From: Streptosporangiaceae bacterium
GTDB taxonomy: Bacteria; Actinomycetota; Actinomycetes; Streptosporangiales; Streptosporangiaceae
Direction: 5' to 3'
Length of the DNA: 21,018 nucleotides
Assembly (NCBI GenBank): GCA_030040815.1
Contig: JASHSZ010000558.1
Span: 1-21,018, forward strand
Under the pieces are notes generated by a model. That model was given only the letters and a program-made list of their open reading frames with translations. It did no database searches and was not told the origin of the DNA. Position 1 is the first letter of the stretch. Every line of letters begins with the position of its first letter. Positions 13,210 through 21,018 of the stretch are shown here, one piece after another. A program made the translations under genes and the position numbers.

Positions 13210-15921
13210 TCACTGACTGACCCGCAATGCCTCGGCGACCGCGCGCTTCCTGGCTGCAGCTCGCTGTCCGAGCATCGTGACCGCCGCGAGTATGACGAGT
13301 CCGGCGACCGTCAGCAGCGTTGTCAGGATGCCCGACTGCAGCTGCGCCGACTGCGTGCTGCCGGTCAGATCCGACAGGTTAAGCACCGGGTTGAGCAGGG
13401 CGGCGAGCACCGCCGTGGCGATCGTGCCGCCGACGGCAGCCGCCAGCACGAATGGGCTCAGCTCGAGCGCGCTGACCCGCTGCACCTGCGATCCGGACAC
13501 CCCCATGCTGACGAGGCGCGCGTCGGTGAGTTCTCTGCTGCGGGCGTCCAGGATCAGCGAGATCAGCACGATCAGCGCACAGAACAGCGCTGCCGCTGCG
13601 GCGCCGGCCGTGTAGACCTGCACGGTGGCGCGTGGCAGCGGCGCGGCGCGCAGCGCGGCGAGCTCGGCCGATTGCACGGTGACCGTAGCACCGGGCGCGG
13701 TCCGTGCCAGGACGGCGCTGAATTCCCCCTGGCTGATCCCATGCCCCGCGAGCAAGACCAGGGTGGGCAGCGGGGCGGGTCCAGCCGCCCACAGCGGCAG
13801 GACCACGAACGGGATCCCGGCCGGGGCCGCCGGGGTGCTGGCGAGCTGCCCTGCGATCGTGACCCGGAAGGTCAGCGTGCCGATCGACAGCTCGTCGCCT
13901 GACCTGCGCAGCGCCGCTGCGGCCGCCGGACTCGCCAGCACCGGCGGCGGGCCAGTACCAGTCCTGGCCAGCGCGCCGGCGGGGAAGGGTGGGTTAGGCG
14001 TATCGGCCAGCACCGCCGCGTACTGACGCGGGTCAACCACCACCACGCTCAGCGACGGGCCGTTCATGCCGTACCCGCCGACCTGCGCCTGCTCCTCGAT
14101 GACCGGCGCGATCGCCCGCACGGCCGGCGCCGCGGCGATTCCGTGCTGTGCCGCAGGGGGCACCGCCTGGGTGCCGGTCGGCGAGCCGACGGCAGCGTCG
14201 GCACCGGTCAGCTGCCACGCTGCGGCGGTCTCGCCCTGACCGATGCTGCGAACCACGGCACCGCCGAACGCCACCACGGCGAGCGCGAGGACGAGCGCGA
14301 ACACCGGCAGCAGGGCGCTGCGCACCGCCTGCGCCGCGCGCGCGAGGCCGAGGAAGCCGACCAGTCCACGGCTGGAGCCTGCGAGGCGGCGGGATACGTG
14401 CAAGAGCGCCGGGCAGAGCCGGATTACCACGATGGCGGCGGGTACCGCGACCAACACGGGCGCTGCGCTGGTGAGCACGTCGACGTGCCCGGCGGTGGGC
14501 GGCCCTTGCTCCTTGAGCAGGATGAGGCCAGCGACCGCGCACGCGGTCAGCGTCAGTTCGGCGATCAGCCGGCGAGCGGCGCGGAGCCGCGGCCGGTCGT
14601 GGCCGACCGGGCGCACACCTCGCCGGCCCGCGTTGCGGCGCGACGCGAGCAGGGCGGGCGCGGCGAGCGCGCACCCGGTGGTGAGCGCCGCCAGCCACCA
14701 GCCCAGCGCGGTTCCTCCGCCGGGGGTGAGTGCCACCGCGAGTCCGGCCGCGATCGCCGCAGCGGGCAGCACGACGAGCGCCTCCCCGCGGAGCACGAGC
14801 CAGCCGAGCTGGCTGCCAGTAGCGCCCCGGGCCGCCATCGTGGCGAGCTCCGCGTGACGCTGGTCCGCGACCAGCCGCGTGCCCATGAGCAGCACGACCA
14901 GGCCGATCGCGACGAGGCTGACGAACAGCAGCGACGAAACGGCGTCGACGGTTGCCTGGCCGGCCACGAACGACGTCAGCGTTGGCGTCAGTCCAGAGCT
15001 GATGATGAAGCTGGCGCCGACCCTACCGCTCGTCGGCTGGGCCCCGCCCTGACTGGCCGCCCCGGTGAGCGTGCTCAACAGAGTCGGTGCCTGCGCGGCC
15101 GTGACATTCCGAACCTCGACGGAGTAGACCCAGCTCAGCTCCGACGCCTGCTCGTTCACCGCCGCCGCCGCGGCCAGCTCCTTCGGGCCGACGAAGGCCC
15201 CGCCGAGCCAGTAGCTAGTCTGGTTGACGCTGATCAGGACGGGCGTTGCCGCGCTGGCAAGCTGCGGCCAGAACGCCGAGCCGGTGTCGACCGGGGTGAT
15301 GATGCCGGTCACCGCGAGCACTTCGCCCGGCCCGACGCTGAGCCGGGAACCCACGTGCAGCGCAAACAGCCGAGCGCTCGCCGGGGTAAGCGCGACCTGG
15401 AACGTCGTTGTCCCCGCCTGCGTGGTATCGCCTACGGGCCAGCGGCCTGCGGTCAGCCGGGCATAGCGCATCAGCTCGTCGCTCCAGTCGAGTTGCAGCT
15501 GCAGCTCCGATGTGCCAATGGCCGAGCCCGGCCCGGCTCCGGTCAGGCTGAGCGTGCCCGAGCTCAGCTCGGTCCAGGCCGCCGCCGGTCGCACCGGGAC
15601 GCCCTGGCCAGTCAGGAAACGGGCCAGCTGCCGCCGGGTGGCGGCGAGCCGCTGACCCAGGCGGGTGCCGGTGAAACCGGCATAGTCGCCGTAGTCGATG
15701 TCTGCTGTCACGGTGGCCGCGCCGACGGGCAGGTCCCGCAGCGTCTCTCGCAGCGCGTCCGTCTGCAGGCCCTCGCTGGCCCTCGGCAGGACGACGGCGA
15801 CGAACACGGTGACCAGGACGAGAAGCCCGAGGGCGACGCTGGCGCCCGTTCCGCTCCCGGTCAGCATCCGCCAGCCCGGCGTCGGCCTGCCGTGGTGGGC
15901 CGTGTCGGGTGCGCTCGTCAT
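13210..15921 (-). CDS. FtsX-like ABC transporter permease (second in operon)
   Basis: A 903-residue membrane protein with two FtsX-type modules. An N-terminal helix (about 27-47) is followed by a large extracytoplasmic region to about residue 325. The first FtsX module (about 330-440) contains the cytoplasmic loop LVADQRHAELATMAARGATGSQL, the coupling-helix region that contacts the ATPase. More helices occur near 450-475, 490-505 and 535-560. A second outer region follows, then a C-terminal FtsX module (about 770-903) with DARSRELTDARLVSMGVSGSQVQRV. The start ATG at 15921 overlaps the previous stop as ATGA, so the two permeases are probably translationally coupled. The substrate is unknown; relatives export peptides, drugs or lipoproteins. 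Confidence 0.88.
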   Translation of the reverse strand: MTSAPDTAHHGRPTPGWRMLTGSGTGASVALGLLVLVTVFVAVVLPRASEGLQTDALRETLRDLPVGAATVTADIDYGDYAGFTGTRLGQRLAATRRQLARFLTGQGVPVRPAAAWTELSSGTLSLTGAGPGSAIGTSELQLQLDWSDELMRYARLTAGRWPVGDTTQAGTTTFQVALTPASARLFALHVGSRLSVGPGEVLAVTGIITPVDTGSAFWPQLASAATPVLISVNQTSYWLGGAFVGPKELAAAAAVNEQASELSWVYSVEVRNVTAAQAPTLLSTLTGAASQGGAQPTSGRVGASFIISSGLTPTLTSFVAGQATVDAVSSLLFVSLVAIGLVVLLMGTRLVADQRHAELATMAARGATGSQLGWLVLRGEALVVLPAAAIAAGLAVALTPGGGTALGWWLAALTTGCALAAPALLASRRNAGRRGVRPVGHDRPRLRAARRLIAELTLTACAVAGLILLKEQGPPTAGHVDVLTSAAPVLVAVPAAIVVIRLCPALLHVSRRLAGSSRGLVGFLGLARAAQAVRSALLPVFALVLALAVVAFGGAVVRSIGQGETAAAWQLTGADAAVGSPTGTQAVPPAAQHGIAAAPAVRAIAPVIEEQAQVGGYGMNGPSLSVVVVDPRQYAAVLADTPNPPFPAGALARTGTGPPPVLASPAAAAALRRSGDELSIGTLTFRVTIAGQLASTPAAPAGIPFVVLPLWAAGPAPLPTLVLLAGHGISQGEFSAVLARTAPGATVTVQSAELAALRAAPLPRATVQVYTAGAAAAALFCALIVLISLILDARSRELTDARLVSMGVSGSQVQRVSALELSPFVLAAAVGGTIATAVLAALLNPVLNLSDLTGSTQSAQLQSGILTTLLTVAGLVILAAVTMLGQRAAARKRAVAEALRVSQ

Positions 15922-18900
15922 GACGTCCCCATCGCGCGTAGCTCGGCGGCCGGGTCAGGTCTGCTGAGCACCGTCACGGCTGCGGCAACTACCGGGACGG
16001 CGGCAACCACGGCCGCTAGCGCGAGCGCCCGGCCCAGCGGCAGGTAGACAAGTGCGGGCGGGGTTGGCCGGGTTGCGGCCGCGGTCAGGGTCACCGCCGG
16101 TATCAGCAGTCGCGCAATCGCCGCGCCGGCCAGCAGGCCCACCGCCGCCGCCGGGGCGGCCAGCACGACCTGCTCCAGGCACAGCTGGCGCGCTCGCGCC
16201 CGCCGGGAGACGCCGATGGCCGCCAGCAGCGCGCTGCTCGCCCGCCGCTCTTTCAGGCTCGCGGCGACGCTGACGGCGAACCCGAGCGTCGCCAGGATCG
16301 CCACCGCGACGGCGACGGCGAGCGCAATCTGCTGCGGGGCCGCCCCGATCGGATTGTCCAGCATCCGGGCCGTGACCTGGCTCAGGCTGGTCAGCAGCGG
16401 CCCGGTCCGCACCCCTGTGGGCGGCCCGCCGGTCGACGTGGCCAGCCACCAGCTCGTCACCGCGAGCGGAGGGGCCGAGACAGCCGCGAGCAGCCCCTGC
16501 ACGGCCTGCTGGTCGATGATCAGCGCGCTGCCGGTGCCCACCGTGGGAAATGAGGACACCTCAGCCACCACGTGCACCGGCACGTTGTAAGAACCGACTG
16601 CCGCCACCACATCGCTGCCGACGCCGACGCTGTTCGCGCTGGCGAACGAGGTGGTCACGATGCCGGGGATGGCGTGCTGGCCGGGTCGTGCCGCCAGCGC
16701 CACGTCGGCTGCGACCGGCACCGGGGGGAGTCCCGGCAGCGGCACGAGCTGCCCGTCGCCGGGCGTTACGACCGCCGTCACTCCGCTGCCCGATGCGATC
16801 CAGCGGCCGATGGCCGGTTCAACACCGCTGGCCTTGTCGTTGCTGGCCAGCGTGGCGGACGCAGCGGCGCGGGACCAAGCGCCGATCGCGGCGCCGGGCG
16901 CGAACCGCGGCAGCGGCCCGGCCGGACGGGCCGACGCGGCGAATCCGCTGATGGTGAGCGCGACCTGCCGGTGGGGCACGCTGGCTGCCACCGAACCGGT
17001 CGGCACCGGAGGAAGCTGGTAGGTCAGCGTCACGCCGACGAGGCGGAGCGGGTAGCTGACCCGGTCGACGGCCGGGACACCGGCGGTGAGCAGGTGAGTT
17101 TGGCCGTCGGCCGGGAGCGCGCCAGCCGGCAGGTCGACCACGACCCCGTCTGCTGCCTGCACGGACAGGCTCACGGTCAGCACGCCGAGCCCCCAGCTCG
17201 CCGGAGCGGTGCCGAGGCTCGCCTGCAGCCCCAGTCGGGTCGCCCGGCCGGGCACCAGCAGGCCGTCCGGGCGGGTCGGCGGCGTGATGAGGCGCCACAG
17301 CCTGCCAGCCGGCAGCGGAGCCTGATCCGGTCTGAGCTGCACGACGCGAGCGGCGTTGCCGGCGTCCAGCGCGATCACCTGGCCGGGCAGGCCGCCGTTG
17401 AAGGCGGTGACTGGCATTGCCGCCCGAACGTTCCGCGCTGTGACAGCGGCGAGCGCGACGCTGCCGCTGGCCGCCGGCGGCACATCGGCGCGCGCGTCGG
17501 CGCCGACAATCGCGGCGGCCTGCGCTCGAATCGACTCATGCCAGCTCTGCTCCTCTGCCAGGGCAACCGTGCTGGCGCCGACGGCGAGGATCGCGAGCAG
17601 AGCCGGTCCGGCCTGCCGCATCGGCCGCCGGCTGAGCTGCCACGCGGCCAGCGCCGCCGTCAGCCTGGAGCCGCGGGTGGCGAGCCGGTCGGCCAGCCGG
17701 GCCGCGGCCGGCATGAGCCGCAGCGGGATCAGCGCCAGGCCAGCCAGGATGAGCGCGGGCGCCACGGCGAGGACTGGGTCAACGCCGAGGGCTCCGGAAG
17801 CGCCGTGCGCGACGGCGGAATAGTCCCGCAGCTGCCACGCGGTCAGCGCGGCCAGCGCGAGGACGGCGACGTCGACGCTGGCCCGGCTCACCGTGGCAAC
17901 GACGGTCGGCCGTCCGCTGCGGGCACGCTGCCCGGCCGCGGTAGCCGAGCTGGCGGACGGCCACCCGAGTACGACGGTGGCGAGCACGACGACGACGATC
18001 GCGGGCCACCAGCCAGCACGCAACCCGGCCAGGCTGAGCGCTGCCGCGGTTGGCCGAAGGCCGTCGACGCTGCTCACGCTGGCGAGCAGCCTGGCGAGCA
18101 AGCCGCCCAGCACGACGCCCGCGGCGGCCGCGACGGTCGCGGCCGTGACCGCCTCGACCACGGTGAGCAGCCCGATCTGCCGGCGGGTTAGGCCGCGCGC
18201 CGCCAGCAGTGCGGACTCGGCCTCCCGGTCGCTGGCTAGCAGGTGCGCGGTCAGCGCCAGCGCGGCGCCCGCGACGAGCAGCAACTCGAGGCCGCCGATG
18301 ACCAGCAGTGCACGGGCGACCTCGTAACTGGCCGCGGTGGCGGTCAGCAGCTGCGGCATGCCGGAGCTGGCGACGATCCCGCCGAAGCCCTGCGACTGGC
18401 CGAGCCGGATGACGGCTTGTTGAACGCGCCCGGCCAGCGGTGGCATGCTGCCCGGCGGGATCTCGGCCCTGACCGGTATCGCCAGCCAGGACCGCTGTCC
18501 AACCGGGAGACGGCCCGGTGCGAACGTGCCGGCGGAGGTGAGCAGCGGCCCGAAGGTAGAAAAGCCGGCCTGCACGCTCACGCCCGAGGTCGAGATGAGG
18601 TCGAGCCCCCAGTACCGGGCAGCCGGATCCTCGATTCGGTAGACGCCGCTGATCTGCACCTGCACCTGGCTGCCGTTGTCGGCGTCGGTCAGCGTCAGCG
18701 ACTGGCCCGGCCGCCAGCTGAGCTTGCCGGCGTCCCCGGCCGGCACCGCCACGGCGTACGGCCCGCCGGGTTGGCCAGCTCGGGGCCACGCGCCGGCGAC
18801 GAGGCGGACATGCTTGCCAATCCCGCCCATCGAGGCGACCTCGGCGGTCCACTGCGACCCGGTCCCGGCCGGAGTCGGGAGGCCCAGCGGATCCGACCAC

Positions 18901-19202
18901 AGCGCCGACTGCATCACGAGGCCCTGGGCGCCGAAAGCTGACCGCAGCGAGGTGGTGACAAATCTGTTCGCGCGGCCGGCTTGCGCAGCGCTGGCAGTCG
19001 AGTTGACTTGCACGGCGAGCTTGCCTGACGAGGCCACCTGCTGCTTTGCCGCCTGGTTCAGGAATACCGCGGAGAAGTCCGCGAGCCCGGCCAGCAGTGT
19101 CGAGGTGACCAGCGTCGCCAGCAGCACGCAGCCAATCAGTAGTCGGCTAGCGTGCATCCGGCGCAGCAGGAACGCTGCCCGCACGCTCTGCGAACGGCTC
19201 AT
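15918..19202 (-). CDS. FtsX-like ABC transporter permease (first in operon)
   Basis: A 1094-residue protein, the first gene of the ABC operon. An N-terminal signal-anchor helix (about 21-45) is followed by a roughly 250-residue outer domain. A first FtsX module (about 295-420) contains ASDREAESALLAARGLTRRQIGLLTVVEAV. Further helices lie near 440-500 and 530-550. A long outer domain of about 400 residues follows, then a C-terminal FtsX module from about 960 (SLKERRASSALLAAIGVSRRARARQLCLEQVVL). It probably pairs with the 903-residue permease as a heterodimer driven by the downstream ATPase. ATG at 19202 has GGAG 9 nt upstream. A TAGAGT box on the minus strand at 19291-19286 could be its -10, with no clear -35. 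The ancestral regulator next door is broken. Confidence 0.88.
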   Translation of the reverse strand: MSRSQSVRAAFLLRRMHASRLLIGCVLLATLVTSTLLAGLADFSAVFLNQAAKQQVASSGKLAVQVNSTASAAQAGRANRFVTTSLRSAFGAQGLVMQSALWSDPLGLPTPAGTGSQWTAEVASMGGIGKHVRLVAGAWPRAGQPGGPYAVAVPAGDAGKLSWRPGQSLTLTDADNGSQVQVQISGVYRIEDPAARYWGLDLISTSGVSVQAGFSTFGPLLTSAGTFAPGRLPVGQRSWLAIPVRAEIPPGSMPPLAGRVQQAVIRLGQSQGFGGIVASSGMPQLLTATAASYEVARALLVIGGLELLLVAGAALALTAHLLASDREAESALLAARGLTRRQIGLLTVVEAVTAATVAAAAGVVLGGLLARLLASVSSVDGLRPTAAALSLAGLRAGWWPAIVVVVLATVVLGWPSASSATAAGQRARSGRPTVVATVSRASVDVAVLALAALTAWQLRDYSAVAHGASGALGVDPVLAVAPALILAGLALIPLRLMPAAARLADRLATRGSRLTAALAAWQLSRRPMRQAGPALLAILAVGASTVALAEEQSWHESIRAQAAAIVGADARADVPPAASGSVALAAVTARNVRAAMPVTAFNGGLPGQVIALDAGNAARVVQLRPDQAPLPAGRLWRLITPPTRPDGLLVPGRATRLGLQASLGTAPASWGLGVLTVSLSVQAADGVVVDLPAGALPADGQTHLLTAGVPAVDRVSYPLRLVGVTLTYQLPPVPTGSVAASVPHRQVALTISGFAASARPAGPLPRFAPGAAIGAWSRAAASATLASNDKASGVEPAIGRWIASGSGVTAVVTPGDGQLVPLPGLPPVPVAADVALAARPGQHAIPGIVTTSFASANSVGVGSDVVAAVGSYNVPVHVVAEVSSFPTVGTGSALIIDQQAVQGLLAAVSAPPLAVTSWWLATSTGGPPTGVRTGPLLTSLSQVTARMLDNPIGAAPQQIALAVAVAVAILATLGFAVSVAASLKERRASSALLAAIGVSRRARARQLCLEQVVLAAPAAAVGLLAGAAIARLLIPAVTLTAAATRPTPPALVYLPLGRALALAAVVAAVPVVAAAVTVLSRPDPAAELRAMGTS

Positions 19203-19297
19203 GCGGTCTTTCTCCGGCAGCGGGACGCGGAGATGGGCGGGAGTCGCGAACCGGTCAGCGCCCTCCAGGCTGTCCCATTTCGGCCACTCTAAGCCGG

Positions 19298-19657
19298 ATG
19301 TCAGGTGCGCCGCGGCCTTGGATCCGGATAGTTATCGAGGCGCAATCGGGCCGTATCAGCGCGCGTTGCGCCCAAGCGCACTATCGCACGTTCCGGAATT
19401 GCGGGCCGAGCAGTTGGGCCGGGCGGCATCTCCGTTGCCCTCGCCGAGCGGCTGGCCAAACTGGCCGCTCGCGGACTCCTCGACGTGCCCGATCCGGAAG
19501 GCGCCGCCAATCACCCGTTCGCGCTCACCATGGGCCGGGTCAACAACCGGTCCGCCATCGCGCGTTCATGCCGCCGCAAGAGGAGGTCATGCGGACGGCC
19601 CCAAGCGGCGCAACAGCCTCTCTGCGGGCCCACCGGCCGGGCGCGTTCGCCGGCTGA
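19298..19657 (+). pseudogene. TetR-family regulator remnant, C-terminal half, three frameshifts
   Basis: A decayed ligand-binding half of a TetR/AcrR repressor, recognisable only by joining frames. From 19298, IRIVIEAQSG and AQAHYRT are in one frame. VPELRAEQLGR (about 19390-19422) is in the next. GGISVALAERLAKLAARGLL, DVPDPEGAANHPFALTMGRV and NNRSAIA (about 19422-19562) follow in the third. FMPPQEEVMRTAPSGATASL and RAHRPGAFAG then return to the first frame, ending at the stop at 19657. Joined, they match the usual TetR C-terminal order, including the 'RGLLDVPDPE..A..' segment. All three shifts fit single-base deletions. The HTH half is missing; its place is occupied by the ABC permease gene. 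It runs antisense over the tail of the CocE-type gene. Confidence 0.75.
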
Positions 19658-21018
19658 ACCGCGACCGGCAGGATCAGCGCGGACGGGTACCGCGCGGTGT
19701 GCTGGATCTGGTGCGTCACCGGCGCGGTGCGGGTGCCGTGCACCGGGTCCGCGTCGGTACCGAGATTTCTGGCGTACCGCGGATGTGCACCGCCGGCGAC
19801 CTGCAGCCGGATACCATGGCCCGCCCGGAACACGTGCGAGATGTCGGTGAGCGCGAGACTAACGCGGCGGATCACGCCGGGCACCACCTCGGCAGGGGAG
19901 CACCGCAGGATCTGGTCGGTCAGGTTGCGGGACCGGCCGCGCTCGTCGACGTCGCACAGCCGGACGAACACGTCGCAGTGCGGGTTGTCCGAGCTCAGGT
20001 ATAGCTCGACCGTCGGCACGCCGGCCACCTCGACCGGGTCGGTCAGCGGCGCGGTGCTGAACGTCAGGACGTCGGCGCGCGCCTCGAGCGTGGCGTTGGC
20101 CTGGCTGCCGCTGTTCCGCACCGACATCGTCCGGCCGCCGACCGACGGGGTCGGGTCGGCCGGGTCGTACCGCAGCGTCGACCGGGCTGCAGCGCTGCCA
20201 GCCTCGGCGTCGTCGTCGGTCGGCTCGTCGGCCAGGCCGCCACCCGCCCGTAGGTACCAGGTCCGCAACGACGTGCCCGTCGGCGGCCAGTCCGGCAGCT
20301 CCCGCCATAGGTCATCGCCAGAGGTCCACACCCGCACGGGCCAGTGCCGTGGCGGCTGCGCCGCCGCAGCACCGCTGGCGTAGCAGTCCAGCCACGCGAT
20401 CGTCTCGCGCATGGCCAGGCCGAGGTCGAGCGTCAGGTGCGACCACGGGCCGATGGTCAGACGGGTCGGCACGCCGCGCGCGCGCAGCGCCCGGTACTGC
20501 TGCACGGTCTGCTCGATGAAGAAGTCATGGAAACCGGTGACAAGCAGCGTCGGCGCCGTAACGCGGTCGAGCGCGGGCGCGGCGCTGAACGGATCCCAGT
20601 ACGGGTCGCCGCGGTCGGGGTGTGCGAGCCAGTCCTGGTACCACGGTGCGTCGGCGTCCAGGTGAGCGCCGGTAGCAGCGACGGGGAGTCTGCTCATCAC
20701 GGCGGCGAGCCGCCGCTCTGCGGTCAGGGTCCGCCACAGCATCCGGGCTGCGCCGACGCGCTCCTGGCTTGCCACCAGATCGCTCCAGCTCAGCAGGTTG
20801 TAGAGCTCGAACGGGCCGCGCCCGAACCCGGCGTCGGCGAGGTCGTGCGGGCTGATGTAGAGCGCCATCGCGGTGAGCTCTGGCGGCGGGTCGGCGGCGA
20901 GCGCCCAGGCCGTGAACGCGAGGTAGCTCGCCCCCACCAGCGCCAGCCTGCCGCCGAACCATGGCTGATCGCGCAGCCACGCCACGGTGTCCTGGCCGTC
21001 GGCTGCCTCGTCCACGGC
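19540..21018 (-). CDS. CocE/NonD family hydrolase (X-Pro dipeptidyl-peptidase type), N-terminus beyond window
   Basis: The last roughly 492 residues of a serine hydrolase of the CocE/NonD family (cocaine-esterase, X-Pro dipeptidyl-peptidase and glutaryl-acylase relatives). The nucleophile is in LVGASYLAF, a variant of the usual GxSYxG. The expected aspartate lies in VTGFHDFFIEQ and the histidine in IGPWSHLTLD. The C-terminal jelly-roll domain follows: DVLTFSTAPLTDPVEVAGVP, YLSSDNPHCDVFVRLCDVDE, SLALTDISHVFRAGHGIRL, and YPSALILPV. Family members usually end soon after this last segment. Here the frame runs on for about 45 residues of atypical, Arg/Cys-rich sequence antisense to the TetR remnant, so the native stop may have been lost. 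The N-terminal part, about 100 residues, is outside the window. Confidence 0.88.
   Translation of the reverse strand, partial: AVDEAADGQDTVAWLRDQPWFGGRLALVGASYLAFTAWALAADPPPELTAMALYISPHDLADAGFGRGPFELYNLLSWSDLVASQERVGAARMLWRTLTAERRLAAVMSRLPVAATGAHLDADAPWYQDWLAHPDRGDPYWDPFSAAPALDRVTAPTLLVTGFHDFFIEQTVQQYRALRARGVPTRLTIGPWSHLTLDLGLAMRETIAWLDCYASGAAAAQPPRHWPVRVWTSGDDLWRELPDWPPTGTSLRTWYLRAGGGLADEPTDDDAEAGSAAARSTLRYDPADPTPSVGGRTMSVRNSGSQANATLEARADVLTFSTAPLTDPVEVAGVPTVELYLSSDNPHCDVFVRLCDVDERGRSRNLTDQILRCSPAEVVPGVIRRVSLALTDISHVFRAGHGIRLQVAGGAHPRYARNLGTDADPVHGTRTAPVTHQIQHTARYPSALILPVAVQPANAPGRWARREAVAPLGAVRMTSSCGGMNARWRTGC

Noticed and set aside
14143..18191. Long plus-strand ORFs (634 and 539 residues)
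   Set aside because: They are antisense to the FtsX permeases, with Arg/Gly/Gln-rich composition typical of shadow frames.
1..21018. Mobile element, CRISPR array or prophage
   Set aside because: No transposase, integrase, terminal inverted repeats, spaced repeats or phage structural genes are visible anywhere.

Overview
The window is about 21 kb of high-GC DNA with GTG/ATG starts, tight convergent gene ends and several apparently leaderless promoters. It is chromosomal DNA from an actinomycete; order Streptosporangiales or a relative is plausible, but the sequence alone does not prove the genus. No phage, transposase, integrase, CRISPR array, rRNA or convincing tRNA is visible.

Layout. (1) 1-5.3 kb: the N-terminal part of an ATP-dependent DNA ligase (minus, running off the left edge), an acyl-CoA synthetase (plus), a GrpB/UPF0157 protein (minus, overlapping the synthetase tail), an NCS1-type nucleobase permease (plus) and a D-2-hydroxyacid dehydrogenase (plus). 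(2) 5.3-8.9 kb: an ASCH-like/winged-helix-like protein (minus), an Orn/Lys/Arg-decarboxylase-family PLP enzyme (plus), a small single-pass membrane protein (plus) and an endonuclease/exonuclease/phosphatase-family protein (minus). (3) 8.85-9.7 kb: an 860-bp stretch without a convincing protein gene, which holds the most unusual signal. (4) 9.7-12.2 kb: an SDR oxidoreductase, a DUF2332 protein and a VOC protein, all on plus. (5) 12.2-19.2 kb: a three-gene minus-strand ABC operon of two very large FtsX-type permeases followed by an ATPase with an AbrB-like C-terminal tail. (6) 19.3-21 kb: a decayed TetR-family regulator (plus) that runs antisense into the tail of a CocE/NonD-type hydrolase (minus, running off the right edge).

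Best candidate for something undescribed: region 3 contains two tandem, diverged copies of one unit. Each copy has a 66-bp block (46 of 66 positions identical, no gaps, 387 bp apart) with promoter-like hexamers at its end. Each then has a stem capped by a GCAA tetraloop, with a U-G versus C-G difference that keeps the pairing. Each ends in a long terminator-like hairpin whose 7-nt loop CTCATAC is identical although the stems differ. I read this as a pair of paralogous structured small RNAs of about 180-195 nt on the plus strand. Three DnaA-box-like repeats spaced about one helical turn apart lie just to the left.

The genes do not form one obvious pathway. The clear functional unit is the ABC operon, whose likely former neighbour regulator (the TetR remnant) is broken and lacks its DNA-binding half. 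Functional calls are from motif recognition by eye; no database search was possible.
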